From positions 22,641 through 86,640 of the forward strand of contig JAFXZM010000036.1 in the NCBI GenBank assembly GCA_017541275.1: a stretch of DNA of 64,000 bases. The letters run 5' to 3'. The position numbers and the translations under genes are program-made. The stretch is from Oscillospiraceae bacterium (GTDB lineage Bacteria > Bacillota > Clostridia > Oscillospirales > Ruminococcaceae). Below are positions 47,374 to 57,382 of this stretch, one piece after another (within the stretch, counting starts at the first letter, position 1; each line of letters opens with the position of its first letter). Under the pieces are notes generated by a model that had not been told where the DNA came from, did no database searches, and was given only the letters and a program-made list of their open reading frames with translations.

Positions 47374-48335
47374 AACATATATTCAAAAAACTGTTCACAC
47401 TCGGCGCGGCGCTGCTGCTCGGCACCGGCATGGCCGGAATGCTCGGCGGCTGCGGAAAAGCCGATGACGGAAAGCTGAAAATCGTGACGACCGTTTATGC
47501 AACCTATGACCTCGCACTGCAAATGTCGGAAAAGGCCGGTATTTCCTGCGGCATCACGCTGCTGCTCTCTCCGGGCGGCGAGAGCCATGCCTATGAGCCG
47601 TCACCGGCGGATGTGTCCGCAATCCAGAGCTGCGATCTGTTCATCTACATCGGCGGCACCTCGGAGCAGTGGGCGGACAAGCTGATCGAAAGCTCGCGCA
47701 GCGGCAAGCGGAATCTCCGCATGTTCGACTGCGTGTCCCTGCTGAACGAGGAGGAGGTCGAGGGCATGGAGCCGGAGCATGAAGAAGACCATGCACACGG
47801 CGAAGCAGAGATCGACGAGCATATCTGGACGGCACCGCTCAATGCTGACAAAATGCTGGCCGCGATCAATATGCAGTTCAAGGAGCTGCGGCCGGAGGAT
47901 GCGGATAAATGCGACAAGGCCTGTGCGGAGATTCATGACGAGCTGCTTGCGCTGGACGCTGAGGCGCGTGAGATCAGCGAAACCTGCGAAAAGCATACGC
48001 TGGTGTTCGCCGACCGTTTCCCGTTCCGGTATCTCACCGATGCCTACGGCTGGGATTATTATGCAGCGTTTCCGGGATGCAGCAGCGATACCGATGCTTC
48101 TGCCGCAACGCTGTCATTCCTGATTCAAAAGGTGCAGGACGAGCACATTCAGACGGTTTTTTATCTGGAAAATTCCTCGCAGAAGATCTCCGATGCCGTC
48201 TGCAAGGCGACCGGTGCCAAGGCGGTCATGCTGCAATCCTGCAACAATGTGTCAAAAGAGGATTTCCACAGCAGAAAGCATTATCAGGAGATTATGAAGG
48301 AAAATCTCGCCGCAATCAGGGAGGCGCTGAGCTGA
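47370..48335 (+). CDS. znuA: Zinc ABC transporter substrate-binding lipoprotein
   Basis: A 321-residue cluster A-I metal-binding protein with a lipobox near GGCGK. Typical parts are IVTTVYATYDLALQ, LLLSPGGESHAYEPSPADV (first His ligand), IYIGGTSEQW, an acidic/His loop EPEHEEDHAHGEAEIDEHIW that marks zinc binders, and FADRFPFRYLTDAYGW, where Asp/Arg replace the common HxAF. GGGGAAAGGAATGGAAGAAATCAT-type purine-rich sequence precedes ATG 47370. Confidence 0.92.
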   Translation: MKHIFKKLFTLGAALLLGTGMAGMLGGCGKADDGKLKIVTTVYATYDLALQMSEKAGISCGITLLLSPGGESHAYEPSPADVSAIQSCDLFIYIGGTSEQWADKLIESSRSGKRNLRMFDCVSLLNEEEVEGMEPEHEEDHAHGEAEIDEHIWTAPLNADKMLAAINMQFKELRPEDADKCDKACAEIHDELLALDAEAREISETCEKHTLVFADRFPFRYLTDAYGWDYYAAFPGCSSDTDASAATLSFLIQKVQDEHIQTVFYLENSSQKISDAVCKATGAKAVMLQSCNNVSKEDFHSRKHYQEIMKENLAAIREALS

Positions 48336-48336
48336 A

Positions 48337-49104
48337 ATGGCATATATTACCTGCAAGGATATTACCCTGCGCTATGAGTCGCTGACCGTGCAGGAGCATC
48401 TGAGCTTTACGGTCGAGAAGGGCGATTATCTCTGTATCGTCGGCGAAAACGGCTCGGGCAAAAGCACACTGATGAAATGTCTGCTCGGCCTGAAATCGGT
48501 CGATGCCGGGAGCATGACCTTCGGCGACGGTCTGAAGCGCAATGAGATTGGCTATCTGCCGCAGCAGAGCATGATCCAGCGGAGCTTTCCCGCGTCGGTG
48601 CGGGAGGTTGTGCTGTCGGGCTGCCTGAACCGCAGACTCATTCATCCGTTCTATACCAAGGCGGACAAGGCGCGTGCCGCCGAGCAGATGGAGTGCCTGA
48701 ATATCACATCGCTTGCCGACCGCTGCTATCGGGAGCTTTCGGGCGGCCAGCAGCAGCGGGTGCTGCTTGCAAGGGCGCTCTGTGCAACGCAGAAGCTCCT
48801 GCTGCTTGATGAGCCGCTGACCGGCCTTGACCCGCTGGTCGCGACAGAGCTGTACGGCATCCTGCGGCATATCCACGAGGAGCACGGCATTACCGTCATC
48901 ATGGTGACGCATGATGTGGAATGTGCGGTGCGCCATGCGAGAACAATCCTGCATATCGGCAAAAACGAGAGCTTTTTCGGGAGCTGCGCCGAATACGAAA
49001 AAAGCGCTGTCGGACGGCGCTTTCTCGGCGAAACGATCGCACAGGAGCACTGCTCCGGCTGTGCGCCCGGCCATGCGGAAAAGAAACAGGAGGCAGAGGC
49101 ATGA
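48337..49104 (+). CDS. znuC: Zinc ABC transporter ATP-binding protein
   Basis: A 255-residue ATPase with Walker A GENGSGKST near 36-44, signature LSGGQQQR, Walker B LLLLDEP and switch His in VTHDVE. The C-terminus has CSGCAPGHAEKK, a possible metal-contacting tail. It starts one base after the znuA stop and overlaps znuB by four bases. Confidence 0.95.
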   Translation: MAYITCKDITLRYESLTVQEHLSFTVEKGDYLCIVGENGSGKSTLMKCLLGLKSVDAGSMTFGDGLKRNEIGYLPQQSMIQRSFPASVREVVLSGCLNRRLIHPFYTKADKARAAEQMECLNITSLADRCYRELSGGQQQRVLLARALCATQKLLLLDEPLTGLDPLVATELYGILRHIHEEHGITVIMVTHDVECAVRHARTILHIGKNESFFGSCAEYEKSAVGRRFLGETIAQEHCSGCAPGHAEKKQEAEA

Positions 49105-49946
49105 ACAATCTATCTGCGATTCTCACGCCGGAATTTGTCTCGGCAATTCTGCTGCCCGCGCTGATTGCCGGCATTGCGGTGAGCCTCTGCTCCAGTCTGC
49201 TCGGCGTCAGTCTGGTGCTGAAGCGCTGCTCGATGATCGGCGACGGCCTGTCGCATGTCGGCTACGGCACGCTCTGCATTGCTGTCGCAATGGGCTGGGC
49301 TCCGATGCAGGTCACGATTCCGGTCGTCATTGCAGCGGCATATATTCTGCTGCGGCTCTCCGAGAGCAGCCGGCTCGGCGGAGATACCGCGATCGCACTG
49401 TTCTCGACATCGGCGCTTGCACTCGGCATTTTCGCCTCATCCAAGGCGAATCTCATGACCGATGTCAGCCACTACATGTTCGGCAGCATTCTCGCGATGA
49501 CCAAGGGCGATGTTATTTTCAGCGTCATTCTGAGCATCTGCGTTCTGCTGGTCTACCTGCTGTTCTATGACAAGATCTTTGCCGTGACCTTTGATGAGAA
49601 TTTTGCGCGTGCGACCGGCCTGAATGTGCGGTTTTACAATCTGCTGATCGCGGTGCTGACGGCCGTGACGGTCGTGCTCGGCATGATGATGATGGGTGCG
49701 CTGCTGATTTCCAGCCTGATGATTTTCCCGGCGGTCACGGCGATGCGGCTGTGCAAGCGGTTTCGCGGTGTTGTGATAACGTCTGTCATCGTGTCCGTAA
49801 GCTGCTTTCTGCTGGGGCTGCTGTTCTCGCTGATGTTTGACACCAGCGTGGGCGCGAGCGTGATTCTTGTGAATCTGGCGGTATTTGTGCTGTCCTCGCT
49901 GCTCGGCACGCTTCTGCGCCGCGCCGGCGCCGGGAAACAGCGGTAA
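49101..49946 (+). CDS. znuB: Zinc ABC transporter permease
   Basis: A 281-residue permease with eight or nine membrane helices and family motifs SLVLKRCSMIGDGLSHVGYG and MMMGALLISSLMIFPAVTA. It completes the zur-orf-znuACB operon, which ends at a strong terminator. Confidence 0.94.
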   Translation: MNNLSAILTPEFVSAILLPALIAGIAVSLCSSLLGVSLVLKRCSMIGDGLSHVGYGTLCIAVAMGWAPMQVTIPVVIAAAYILLRLSESSRLGGDTAIALFSTSALALGIFASSKANLMTDVSHYMFGSILAMTKGDVIFSVILSICVLLVYLLFYDKIFAVTFDENFARATGLNVRFYNLLIAVLTAVTVVLGMMMMGALLISSLMIFPAVTAMRLCKRFRGVVITSVIVSVSCFLLGLLFSLMFDTSVGASVILVNLAVFVLSSLLGTLLRRAGAGKQR

Positions 49947-49978
49947 AATAAGCAGACTGCCACGTTTATTTTTCAGAT

Positions 49979-50014
49979 AACTGAGGCCGCGTTCTGTCAG
50001 ACGCGGCCTCAGTT
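49979..50014 (+). terminator. Terminator of the zinc operon
   Basis: Stem AACTGAGGCCGCGT / ACGCGGCCTCAGTT; tail TGTCGTAAAAATG, part of the shared terminator-tail pattern. Confidence 0.88.
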
Positions 50015-50225
50015 TGTCGTAAAAATGTCTCCGACGGATTTATAATGGGATTCCCACGGAGTGGCCAATCGGGGGGGGGCAGCACGTAACCGGCGATGTC
50101 AAATAAAAGTTTTGGTTCGTCAGCTTTGCCGGCGTTCGCTTTCGTCAAAAGCTCGCGGGATTCCAAAAGGCAGAGTCCTTTGGCCGCGCTGCGCGGGGCA
50201 TCTCATGATTCATGCATCGCAGATA
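50008..50225 (+). repeat. Composite of dispersed repeat modules epsilon, delta and gamma
   Basis: GCCTCAGTTTGTCG, TGTCTCCGACGGATTTATAA (as at 34.74 kb), GTGGCCAATCGGGG and CACGTAACCGGCGATGTC (reverse of 35.01-35.06 kb), AAATAAAAGTTTTGG and CGTCAGCTTTGCCGGCGTTC (gamma). Its far end, ATGCATCGCAGATACCGC, also occurs at 46.25 kb and here encodes the last residues of the YjbR-like gene on the other strand. Confidence 0.75.
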
Positions 50226-51009
50226 CCGCTTTATCAGTACGGAAGGGTGTACCGCCGGCTTTCAATGCTGCGAGCAGGGCATCGGGGATGCCGCGCGGCC
50301 CGCGAACCGATGTGACACCGTAATCTCTTAGCAGCTCCAGCGGGAATTCCTCCGGTGCATAGCAGACCTGCAATTCCAGCCGCATGACCGTGTCCATATG
50401 CAGTCCGCCCTGATCGAAATGATAAGGAATATCTGTCTGCGTGACCGTACATGCAAACCCGACTGCGCCGATCGGCTTGCCCTCATAGATATACACGGTA
50501 TCGCCCGGAATGAACCGGCCGCTCTGCTTCCAGAAGATCCAGCCCTGCGCACGGAGCATTTTTCCGATGTCCTCGTATTTCGGATTGGAGGGGAGAAGCC
50601 AGTCCTTCGGGGCTGTCCGCTGTTTTCCGCCCGTCCGCGCCGCGACCTGCGCATAGCTTGCCGAAAGCGCAGTCAGTACATGCTCTGCCGGGACGCTGCC
50701 GTTGAGCAGAATGCTGACCCAGCTTCCTTTGTTCATGTGATATGCGGGAAAAAATCCCGGCTGCATGCACACAGAGCCGGTCATCATCGGGTCGCATTTT
50801 ACGTTGATGACGTCTGATATGCCGTCATCGGGCAGGCCGAATTTGCGCAGCGATACCGGCATGATAATCGCAAACCATTTGCCGTTCGGGTGCCGCAGCA
50901 CGGCCGTCTGCGGGGAGCTGCGGAACAGGTATTCCGGCTCCGTCTGATATTCTGTTTTTGCAAATGCAAGCACCGTGTTCCGGTCGGCGCCTTGTTTCGC
51001 TTTTGGCAT
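50203..51009 (-). CDS. MmcQ/YjbR-family protein with EVE/PUA-like C-terminal domain
   Basis: A 268-residue protein. Residues about 10-115 are a YjbR/MmcQ (CyaY-like) domain: EYLFRSSPQTAVLRHPNGKW, FAIIMPV and VINVKCDP are typical. Residues about 145-255 contain WIFWKQ, PGDTVYIY, PIGAVGFACTV and TDIPY, a pattern like EVE/ASCH-type PUA folds that bind modified nucleobases or RNA. ATG 51009 follows AAAGGAAGTAATC. It lies downstream of glgA, 60 bases away. The last residues overlap a dispersed repeat. The second domain is inferred from pattern only. Confidence 0.78.
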   Translation of the reverse strand: MPKAKQGADRNTVLAFAKTEYQTEPEYLFRSSPQTAVLRHPNGKWFAIIMPVSLRKFGLPDDGISDVINVKCDPMMTGSVCMQPGFFPAYHMNKGSWVSILLNGSVPAEHVLTALSASYAQVAARTGGKQRTAPKDWLLPSNPKYEDIGKMLRAQGWIFWKQSGRFIPGDTVYIYEGKPIGAVGFACTVTQTDIPYHFDQGGLHMDTVMRLELQVCYAPEEFPLELLRDYGVTSVRGPRGIPDALLAALKAGGTPFRTDKAVSAMHES

Positions 51010-51069
51010 GATTACTTCCTTTCATACAATACAGCCGGCAGATCACAAACGATCTGCCGGCTTGTCTGT

Positions 51070-52503
51070 TTACTGATTCCAGCTTTCCAGTTCTTTGTAA
51101 AGACCGAGATACAGCTCAGCGGACTGCGCCCAGCTAAAGTCTGCGGCCATGGCCTGCTTCTGAATCTGCTCCCAGAATGGCTTATTATCATATGCGCCCT
51201 TGGCTCTGCGGCAGGCGCCGAGCATATCATGCGCATTGTAGGTTTTGAAGGTAAAGCCGGTGCCGTTTTCGCCGCCGGCGTCCTTGACAGAATCGCGCAG
51301 GCCGCCCGTTTCGCGGACGATCGGCATGGTGCCGTAGCGCATTGCATACATCTGTGCAAGGCCGCAGGGCTCGCTCTGCGAGGGCATCAGGAACATATCG
51401 CAGCCGGCATAAATGCGGCGGGAGAGCTGCGGATAGAAGCCGAGCGTCACGCTGACCGCCTGCGGATAGCGCCATGCCATTTCCTTGAAAAAGTCCTCAT
51501 AGACGCGCTCGCCGCTGCCGAGCACGGCAAAATGGAAGCCGTCATGCACCATTTCCTCAAACACATAGCGGATGAGGTCGATGCCCTTGTGTGCGACGAA
51601 TCTCGTGCAGATGCCGATGATCGGCTGATCGTCCTCCGGCAGTCCCAGCTCTCTTTGCAGTGCGCGCTTGCAGGCGAGCTTGCCGGAGAGGTCGTCGATG
51701 CTGTAATGCTGATACGGCTCTGACAGTGCATCATCGGTCGCGGGGTTATAGCTGTCCGTGTCGATGCCGTTGAGGAAGCCTGTCAGCTTATACTGCTTGT
51801 TAGTCAGTGCGCGGTCGAGGCCGTGCGAATACCACGGGTCGAGAATCTCCCACGCATAGCTCGGCGAAACAGTCGTGATTTTGTCGGCGGTTTCGATCGC
51901 GCCCTTCATCATGTTGACATTTCCGTCGTATTCCAGCAGATTTGCGTGATACATCGGAATGCCCATGACCTCATTGAGAACCTCCTTGCCGTATTTGCCC
52001 TGATACGCGATATTGTGGATCGTAAACACGGTGCGGATGTTGTCGAAGCCCTCCTGATACTTGTAGAAGATCTGATAGTAGACCGGTGTGAGGGCAGTCT
52101 GCCAGTCGTTGCAGTTGATGACTGTCGGTTTGAAGTCGATCACGCGCAGCATTTCGAGAATCGCGCGGCTGAAGAACACAAACCGCTCGCAGTCATCGTA
52201 AAAGCCGTAGATGCCGTCGCGCTTGAAATAATACTCATTGTCGATGAAATAATAGGTCACGCCCTTGTTGACAGCGGAAAAAATGCCGCAATACTGCTTT
52301 CTCCATGCAACATCGACCGTAATGGAGGTGATGAAGGTCATGTCCTTCCGCATATCCTCTCCGATGCTCTTGTACAGCGGGATGACGACGCGGCAGTCAT
52401 GCCCCTTGGCATTCAGGGCAAGCGGCAGTGCGCCCGCAACATCTGCGAGTCCGCCTGATGCGACATAAGGTCTTGCTTCACTGGCTGCGTATAAAATATT
52501 CAT
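51070..52503 (-). CDS. glgA: Glycogen synthase (ADP-glucose)
   Basis: A 477-residue GT5 enzyme that extends alpha-1,4-glucan from ADP-glucose. N-terminal SEARPYVASGGLADVAGALP carries the nucleotide loop in the clostridial ASGGLADV form. NCNDWQTAL, FTIHNIAYQGKYG, CTRFVAHKGIDL and SQSEPCGLAQMYAMRYGT mark the two Rossmann domains and the sugar-nucleotide site. ATG 52503 follows AAGGAGGCAGGAT. Last enzyme gene of the glgBCDA operon. Confidence 0.96.
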   Translation of the reverse strand: MNILYAASEARPYVASGGLADVAGALPLALNAKGHDCRVVIPLYKSIGEDMRKDMTFITSITVDVAWRKQYCGIFSAVNKGVTYYFIDNEYYFKRDGIYGFYDDCERFVFFSRAILEMLRVIDFKPTVINCNDWQTALTPVYYQIFYKYQEGFDNIRTVFTIHNIAYQGKYGKEVLNEVMGIPMYHANLLEYDGNVNMMKGAIETADKITTVSPSYAWEILDPWYSHGLDRALTNKQYKLTGFLNGIDTDSYNPATDDALSEPYQHYSIDDLSGKLACKRALQRELGLPEDDQPIIGICTRFVAHKGIDLIRYVFEEMVHDGFHFAVLGSGERVYEDFFKEMAWRYPQAVSVTLGFYPQLSRRIYAGCDMFLMPSQSEPCGLAQMYAMRYGTMPIVRETGGLRDSVKDAGGENGTGFTFKTYNAHDMLGACRRAKGAYDNKPFWEQIQKQAMAADFSWAQSAELYLGLYKELESWNQ

Positions 52504-52591
52504 ATCCTGCCTCCTTGATAATCTGGTTCGTTGTATGCTCTGAATACCTGACGGGCGGAGCGGCTGACAGCTCTGCTCCGCCCGTTGTTCG

Positions 52592-53716
52592 TCAGATCTG
52601 TGCGCCCTTGCCGATAAACAGCGGGTAGCCTGCGGAGCCTGTGAGCTGGCGTTCATCCGCGATCATGACATTCTTGTCCGTGATGACATTGCGGATGGAG
52701 CAGCGTTCTCCGATGACGCCGGCCTGAGTAATGATGCTGTCGCGGATGACAGAGCCCTTTCCGACCTTGACGCCGCGGAACAGCACACAGTTCTCGACCT
52801 TGCCCTCAATGATGCAGCCGTCTGCGATCAGCGAGTTCTTGATATGCGATTCGAGGCCGAAGTGAACCGGGGCATTGTCCTTGGTTTTGGTATAGATCGG
52901 CGCGTTCTTGGCAAAGAGTGCCGAGCGCTTCTGAGAATCGAGCAGATCGAGGTTCGCGGCGAAGTAGCTCGCGAGCGAGTCGATTTTGGAGTAATAGCTC
53001 TCGTGCTCATAGGCGAGGATGCGGTAGCTGCTGTTCCGGTCGAGCAGGATATCCTTGCGCAGGCTGTAGCGGTTGCGGCTCATGGATTCCTTAACGATGC
53101 GGCGCAGGAAGTCCTTGCTCATGATATACATGTCAAGGCCGAGATTGCAGCTTCCGGTCATCGGCGGATTAATCATGACATCATTGACGAAGCCGTCGCC
53201 GCCGATGCCGAAGATTGTGACAGATGCCTCCGTAGCCTGATCGTAATATCCCTTTGCATAGATCGCGGTGATATCCGCGCCCGATTCGATATGCGCCTCA
53301 ACAGCGGGGCGGTAGTCGATATTCGTGACGACGTTGCAGTCTGTCAGGATGACATATTCAGCCGAGGCGTGCTCGACAAAGCTCCAGATATTGCCCAGCG
53401 CATCGAGCTTGCCGTGATAGACGGTCGAGCTGGTGTGGCTGTAGGGCGGGAGCAGATGCAGGCCGCCCTTTTTGCGGGCGAGATCCCATTCTCTGCCGGA
53501 GCCGACATGGTCAAGCAGAGAGCCGTAATTGCTTTTCGTAATGACACCGACCTGAGAGATGCCGGAATTGACGAAATTCGACAGCGGGAAGTCGATGAGC
53601 CGGTATCTGCCGCCGAACGGAACAGAACCCATTGTGCGGTTCTTGGTGAGATCGAAAATTGCTTCATCATGGATGCTGGCGAACACCAGACCCAGTACAT
53701 TCTGATTGGTTCCCAT
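52592..53716 (-). CDS. glgD: ADP-glucose pyrophosphorylase regulatory subunit GlgD
   Basis: A 374-residue paralogue of GlgC. It begins NVLGLVFASIHDEAI in place of the GGxGxRL loop, which is typical of non-catalytic GlgD, then keeps [20 protein letters not shown]. The C-terminal left-handed beta-helix is present. In Firmicutes GlgC and GlgD form a heteromer with higher activity. ATG 53716 follows CGGAGGTTTATCA. It is 27 bases downstream of glgC. Confidence 0.94.
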   Translation of the reverse strand: MGTNQNVLGLVFASIHDEAIFDLTKNRTMGSVPFGGRYRLIDFPLSNFVNSGISQVGVITKSNYGSLLDHVGSGREWDLARKKGGLHLLPPYSHTSSTVYHGKLDALGNIWSFVEHASAEYVILTDCNVVTNIDYRPAVEAHIESGADITAIYAKGYYDQATEASVTIFGIGGDGFVNDVMINPPMTGSCNLGLDMYIMSKDFLRRIVKESMSRNRYSLRKDILLDRNSSYRILAYEHESYYSKIDSLASYFAANLDLLDSQKRSALFAKNAPIYTKTKDNAPVHFGLESHIKNSLIADGCIIEGKVENCVLFRGVKVGKGSVIRDSIITQAGVIGERCSIRNVITDKNVMIADERQLTGSAGYPLFIGKGAQI

Positions 53717-53743
53717 TGATAAACCTCCGTTTCCAGCCAGCCG

Positions 53744-54952
53744 TCAGACGGATTCCGAAAGAATCTGCTTGGGCGCGACTTCCTTGCCGGCACTGACTGT
53801 AATGTTGTGTCCTGTCACGGCGATGCCCCAGTTTTCGCGTGCTTCTGCTGCGAATTCCTCCGGGCTTCTGCCGATATGCGCATTTTCCTCAACGACGCAG
53901 TTCTCGCCGACGATCGCATATTCCACCACGGCGCCCGCCTTGATGACGGTGCCGGGCATCACGACGCTGTACTGCACCTTTGCGCCCTCCTCAATGGTGA
54001 CGCCGCCGAAGATGACGGAAAAATCGACCTTGCCATTGATGACGGAGCCTTCGGTAATCATCGCGTTCTCGATCTCGGCGCTGGCACCGATATACTGCGG
54101 GGGCAGGTTGCTGTGCCGCGAATAAATGCGCCACGATTTGTCATAGAGGTTGAGCTGCTCTGCCGGTGCGAGCAGGTCCATATTTGCATCCCAGAGGGAT
54201 CCGAGTGTTCCGACGTCCTTCCAGTAGCCCTCGAAGGTATAGGCATACAGCCGTTCGCCGTTATTGAGCATGGCCGGAATGATATCCTTGCCGAAATCCT
54301 TGGAGCCGGTGTTTGCGTTTTCATTTTCGATGAGATACTTTTTGAGCTTGGACCATGTGAACACATAGATGCCCATGGAGGCAAGCGTAGATTTCGGTTC
54401 TGCGGGCTTCTCGACGAAATCCGTGACGCGCATTTCGTCATTGCAGATCATGATGCCCATTCTGGTTGCCTCAGAGCGCGGGACATCCAGCACCGCGATG
54501 GTCAGATCGGCCTTCTGCCGCTTGTGATAATCGACCATTTTCGCATAATCCATCTTGTAGATGTGGTCGCCGCCGAGGACGACAACATACTCCGGATCAT
54601 AGCGCTCGATGAAGCTGATATTCTGATAGATCGCGTTTGCGGTGCCCTCATACCACGAGGCGCCGGAATTCGACTCATAGGGCGGCAGCACATGGACGCC
54701 GCCGTTCATTTTGTCCAGATCCCACGGCTCGCCGTTGCCGATGTACTCATTCAGCACCAGCGGCTGATACTGTGTCAGCACACCGACCGTGTCGATGCCG
54801 GAGTTTGTGCAGTTGGAGAGCGGAAAGTCGATCAGGCGGTATTTTCCGCCGAACGGTACCGCAGGCTTTGCCATATCGTGCGTCAGTGCATACAGTCTGC
54901 TTCCCTGTCCGCCTGCCAGCAGCATTGCTACGACTTCTTTCTTTGTATTCAT
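53744..54952 (-). CDS. glgC: Glucose-1-phosphate adenylyltransferase
   Basis: A 402-residue enzyme making ADP-glucose from ATP and glucose 1-phosphate. Key motifs: [20 protein letters not shown] near the start, [35 protein letters not shown] and the C-terminal beta-helix repeats ([20 protein letters not shown] read in parts). GGAGGCGTTACACCT-type site precedes ATG 54952. It lies 21 bases after glgB. Confidence 0.97.
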   Translation of the reverse strand: MNTKKEVVAMLLAGGQGSRLYALTHDMAKPAVPFGGKYRLIDFPLSNCTNSGIDTVGVLTQYQPLVLNEYIGNGEPWDLDKMNGGVHVLPPYESNSGASWYEGTANAIYQNISFIERYDPEYVVVLGGDHIYKMDYAKMVDYHKRQKADLTIAVLDVPRSEATRMGIMICNDEMRVTDFVEKPAEPKSTLASMGIYVFTWSKLKKYLIENENANTGSKDFGKDIIPAMLNNGERLYAYTFEGYWKDVGTLGSLWDANMDLLAPAEQLNLYDKSWRIYSRHSNLPPQYIGASAEIENAMITEGSVINGKVDFSVIFGGVTIEEGAKVQYSVVMPGTVIKAGAVVEYAIVGENCVVEENAHIGRSPEEFAAEARENWGIAVTGHNITVSAGKEVAPKQILSESV

Positions 54953-54973
54953 AGGTGTAACGCCTCCTTCAAA

Positions 54974-57220
54974 TTATGCTTCGTTGTCCTTCTGTGCTTT
55001 TTTCGTGCGGGATTTCTTCGGCTTTTCTTCTGCGGCATCGTCCTTGGCCTTGGGCTTTCTGCCGCGCTTTTTCGGTGCTTCGGTCACGGACTCCGCAGCG
55101 GGAGCGGCATCCTCGGCCTTGGCTTTTTTGGTGCGGGATTTCTTCGGTTTTTCATCGGCTGCTGCATCGGCTTCGGCCTTGGGCTTTCTGCCGCGCTTTT
55201 TCGGCGCTTCGGTCACGGTCTCCGCAGCGGGAGCGGCATCCTCAGCCTTGGCTTTTTTGGCGCGGGATTTCTTCGGCTTTTCCTCTGCCGCAGGTTCCGT
55301 CTTGGCATGCTTTTTCTTCGGTACGAGCTTGAAATACTGCACGGAGAGCGGCGGCAGGGTCAGTGCGATCGACTGATCGAAGCCATGCATGCCGAACTCC
55401 TCGGATTCCACTTTTTTGAGTGCCTCGCCGCTGCCGCCGAATTCCTTGGCATCGGTATCGAACACGAGCGTATAGGTACCGGTATACGGCACGCCGATCT
55501 TATAATTCTCGCGCTTGACCGGCACGAAGTTGCAGACTGCGATGATCTCCTCGCCGCTGTCGTCGATGCGGCGGAAGGCGATGACGCTCTGGCGGTAGTC
55601 GTCGTTGGAGATCCAGCTAAAGCCCTTCCACGAATCGTCGTTCTCCCAGAGCGGAGCATTTTCCTTGTAGAATTTATTGAGCGCTTTGGAAAAGCCGAGC
55701 AGATTGGAGTGATTCGGATAATCCAGCATGAACCATTCCAGCTCGTTCTTGTAATCCCATTCTCTGCGCTGGCCGAATTCCTGCCCCATGAACAGGAGCT
55801 TCTTGCCCGGATGCGCGAACATATAGGCAAGGAATGCGCGGTACGATGCGAACTTATCGCCTTCCAGACCCGGCATCTTCTCGATCATGGAGCACTTGCC
55901 GTGGACGATCTCGTCATGGGAGATCGGCAGAACATAGTTCTCGGAGAAGCAATAGAAGAACGAGAAGGTCAGCTTATCGTGATTGAATGCACGGTAGAGC
56001 GGATCCATGGACATATAGGAGAGCATATCGTTCATCCAGCCCATATTCCACTTGAAGTTGAAGCCGAGGCCGCCGATATCGGTCGGCTTGGTGACGAGCG
56101 GCCATGCGGTCGATTCCTCTGCGATCATCAGCACATCGGGGTGCCGTCCGAAGACGGTCTCATTGAGCTGCTTCAGGAATGCGACTGCTTCGAGATTCTC
56201 TCTGCCGCCGTTGACATTCGGGCGCCACTCGCCGCCTCTGCGGTCGTAGTCGAGGTAGAGCATGGAGGCAACGGCATCCACGCGCAGGCCGTCGATGTGG
56301 AATTCATCGAGCCAGTAGCAGGCGGAGGAGATCAGGAACGAGCAGACCTCCGGGCGGCCGTAGTCAAAGACTCTGGTGCCCCAGCCCTTATGCTCGCGCT
56401 TGAGCGGGTCGGTATACTCATAAAGGCATTCGCCGTCGAATTCAAAGAGTCCCTGCTCATCCTTGGGGAAGTGCGCGGGCACCCAGTCGAGGATGACGCC
56501 GATGCCTGCCTGATGGAACATGTCGATCATCTTGCGGAAATCATCGGGCGTGCCGAAACGGGAGGTCGGAGCGAAATAGCCCGTGACCTGATAGCCCCAT
56601 GAGCCGTCGAACGGAAATTCGGTCAGCGGCATGAACTCGATATGCGTATAGGACAGATCCTTCATATAGGGAATGATCTGTCTGGCGAATTCCGCATAGT
56701 TGAGGGAATTGCCGTCCTCATAGGTACGCCATGAGGCAAGATGCACCTCATAAATATTCATCGGGGATTTGTAGATATTGGTTTTTGCCTTCTGCGCCGC
56801 CCATTTCTGGTCATGCCACGTATATTTGGATTCATAGAGCTTGGTGGCATTCTGCGGAGCGGTTTCAAAGTGTGTGCCGTAGGGGTCGTTCTTCAGCTTG
56901 ACCGCACCGGATTTGGTCAGAATGCTATACTTATAGAGGGTATATTCGGGCAGCTTGTCGAGTGCTGCCTCCCAGATGCCGTCCGCAACGGGAAGCATCG
57001 TATTGACATCGCGGTTCCAGTCATTGAAATCGCCCACGACGGAAACATTGATTGCATTGGGCGCCCAGACGCGGAAAACGGTTTTTTCGGCACCGTCACG
57101 AATCTCTGTGTGTGCGCCGAAAAAGCGCTGCGCATCGTAGTTCTTTCCCTGATAGAATAAATGCAGCGGAAAAGCGTTCGGGTTCTGGTCCGTATTCGGA
57201 TTAGCCTGTGCAGTACTCAT
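54974..57220 (-). CDS. glgB: Glycogen branching enzyme with Lys/Ala/Pro-rich tail
   Basis: A 748-residue GH13 enzyme. After a CBM48 domain (about 30-130, [20 protein letters not shown]) comes the catalytic barrel with [13 protein letters not shown] (nucleophile Asp), VLMIAEEST (acid/base Glu) and [11 protein letters not shown]. It makes alpha-1,6 branches. The end (about 640-748) is unusual: two and a half repeats of 42-43 residues with [15 protein letters not shown] and [11 protein letters not shown], the latter an AT-hook-like GRP core variant. ATG 57220 follows GCAGGAGGAAAAT. First gene of the glg operon. Confidence 0.96.
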   Translation of the reverse strand: MSTAQANPNTDQNPNAFPLHLFYQGKNYDAQRFFGAHTEIRDGAEKTVFRVWAPNAINVSVVGDFNDWNRDVNTMLPVADGIWEAALDKLPEYTLYKYSILTKSGAVKLKNDPYGTHFETAPQNATKLYESKYTWHDQKWAAQKAKTNIYKSPMNIYEVHLASWRTYEDGNSLNYAEFARQIIPYMKDLSYTHIEFMPLTEFPFDGSWGYQVTGYFAPTSRFGTPDDFRKMIDMFHQAGIGVILDWVPAHFPKDEQGLFEFDGECLYEYTDPLKREHKGWGTRVFDYGRPEVCSFLISSACYWLDEFHIDGLRVDAVASMLYLDYDRRGGEWRPNVNGGRENLEAVAFLKQLNETVFGRHPDVLMIAEESTAWPLVTKPTDIGGLGFNFKWNMGWMNDMLSYMSMDPLYRAFNHDKLTFSFFYCFSENYVLPISHDEIVHGKCSMIEKMPGLEGDKFASYRAFLAYMFAHPGKKLLFMGQEFGQRREWDYKNELEWFMLDYPNHSNLLGFSKALNKFYKENAPLWENDDSWKGFSWISNDDYRQSVIAFRRIDDSGEEIIAVCNFVPVKRENYKIGVPYTGTYTLVFDTDAKEFGGSGEALKKVESEEFGMHGFDQSIALTLPPLSVQYFKLVPKKKHAKTEPAAEEKPKKSRAKKAKAEDAAPAAETVTEAPKKRGRKPKAEADAAADEKPKKSRTKKAKAEDAAPAAESVTEAPKKRGRKPKAKDDAAEEKPKKSRTKKAQKDNEA
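54980..55300 (-). repeat. In-frame tandem repeat of the GlgB tail
   Basis: A unit of about 126-129 bases occurs twice in full and once in part, with near-identical plus-strand text such as GGGCTTTCTGCCGCGCTTTT and GCGGGAGCGGCATCCTC in each copy. It encodes the Lys/Ala/Pro-rich tail of GlgB. Confidence 0.85.
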
Positions 57221-57353
57221 ATTTTCCTCCTGCGATAGGCGCTGCCGGATATTTGAGAGAGAGGGGGCAGCACTATCCTTATTTTTTCTGTGTATGTGCA
57301 TTGTGCAGTAATCGGCATGCAAAAAGCAGACGTAGATAATACGCCGTATATAT

Positions 57354-57382
57354 ATTTTACCATATCTGCCGCAAACATGCAA
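57354..57382 (-). promoter_or_regulatory. glgBCDA promoter
   Basis: Minus strand TTGCAT (57377-57382), 17 bases, TAAAAT (57354-57359), with a leader of about 130 bases before the glgB start. Confidence 0.72.

Noticed and set aside
53807-56602. Very long plus-strand frame opposite glgC and glgB
   Set aside because: It mirrors two well-identified genes; strong third-position GC bias creates such antisense frames. Its product has no recognisable motif.
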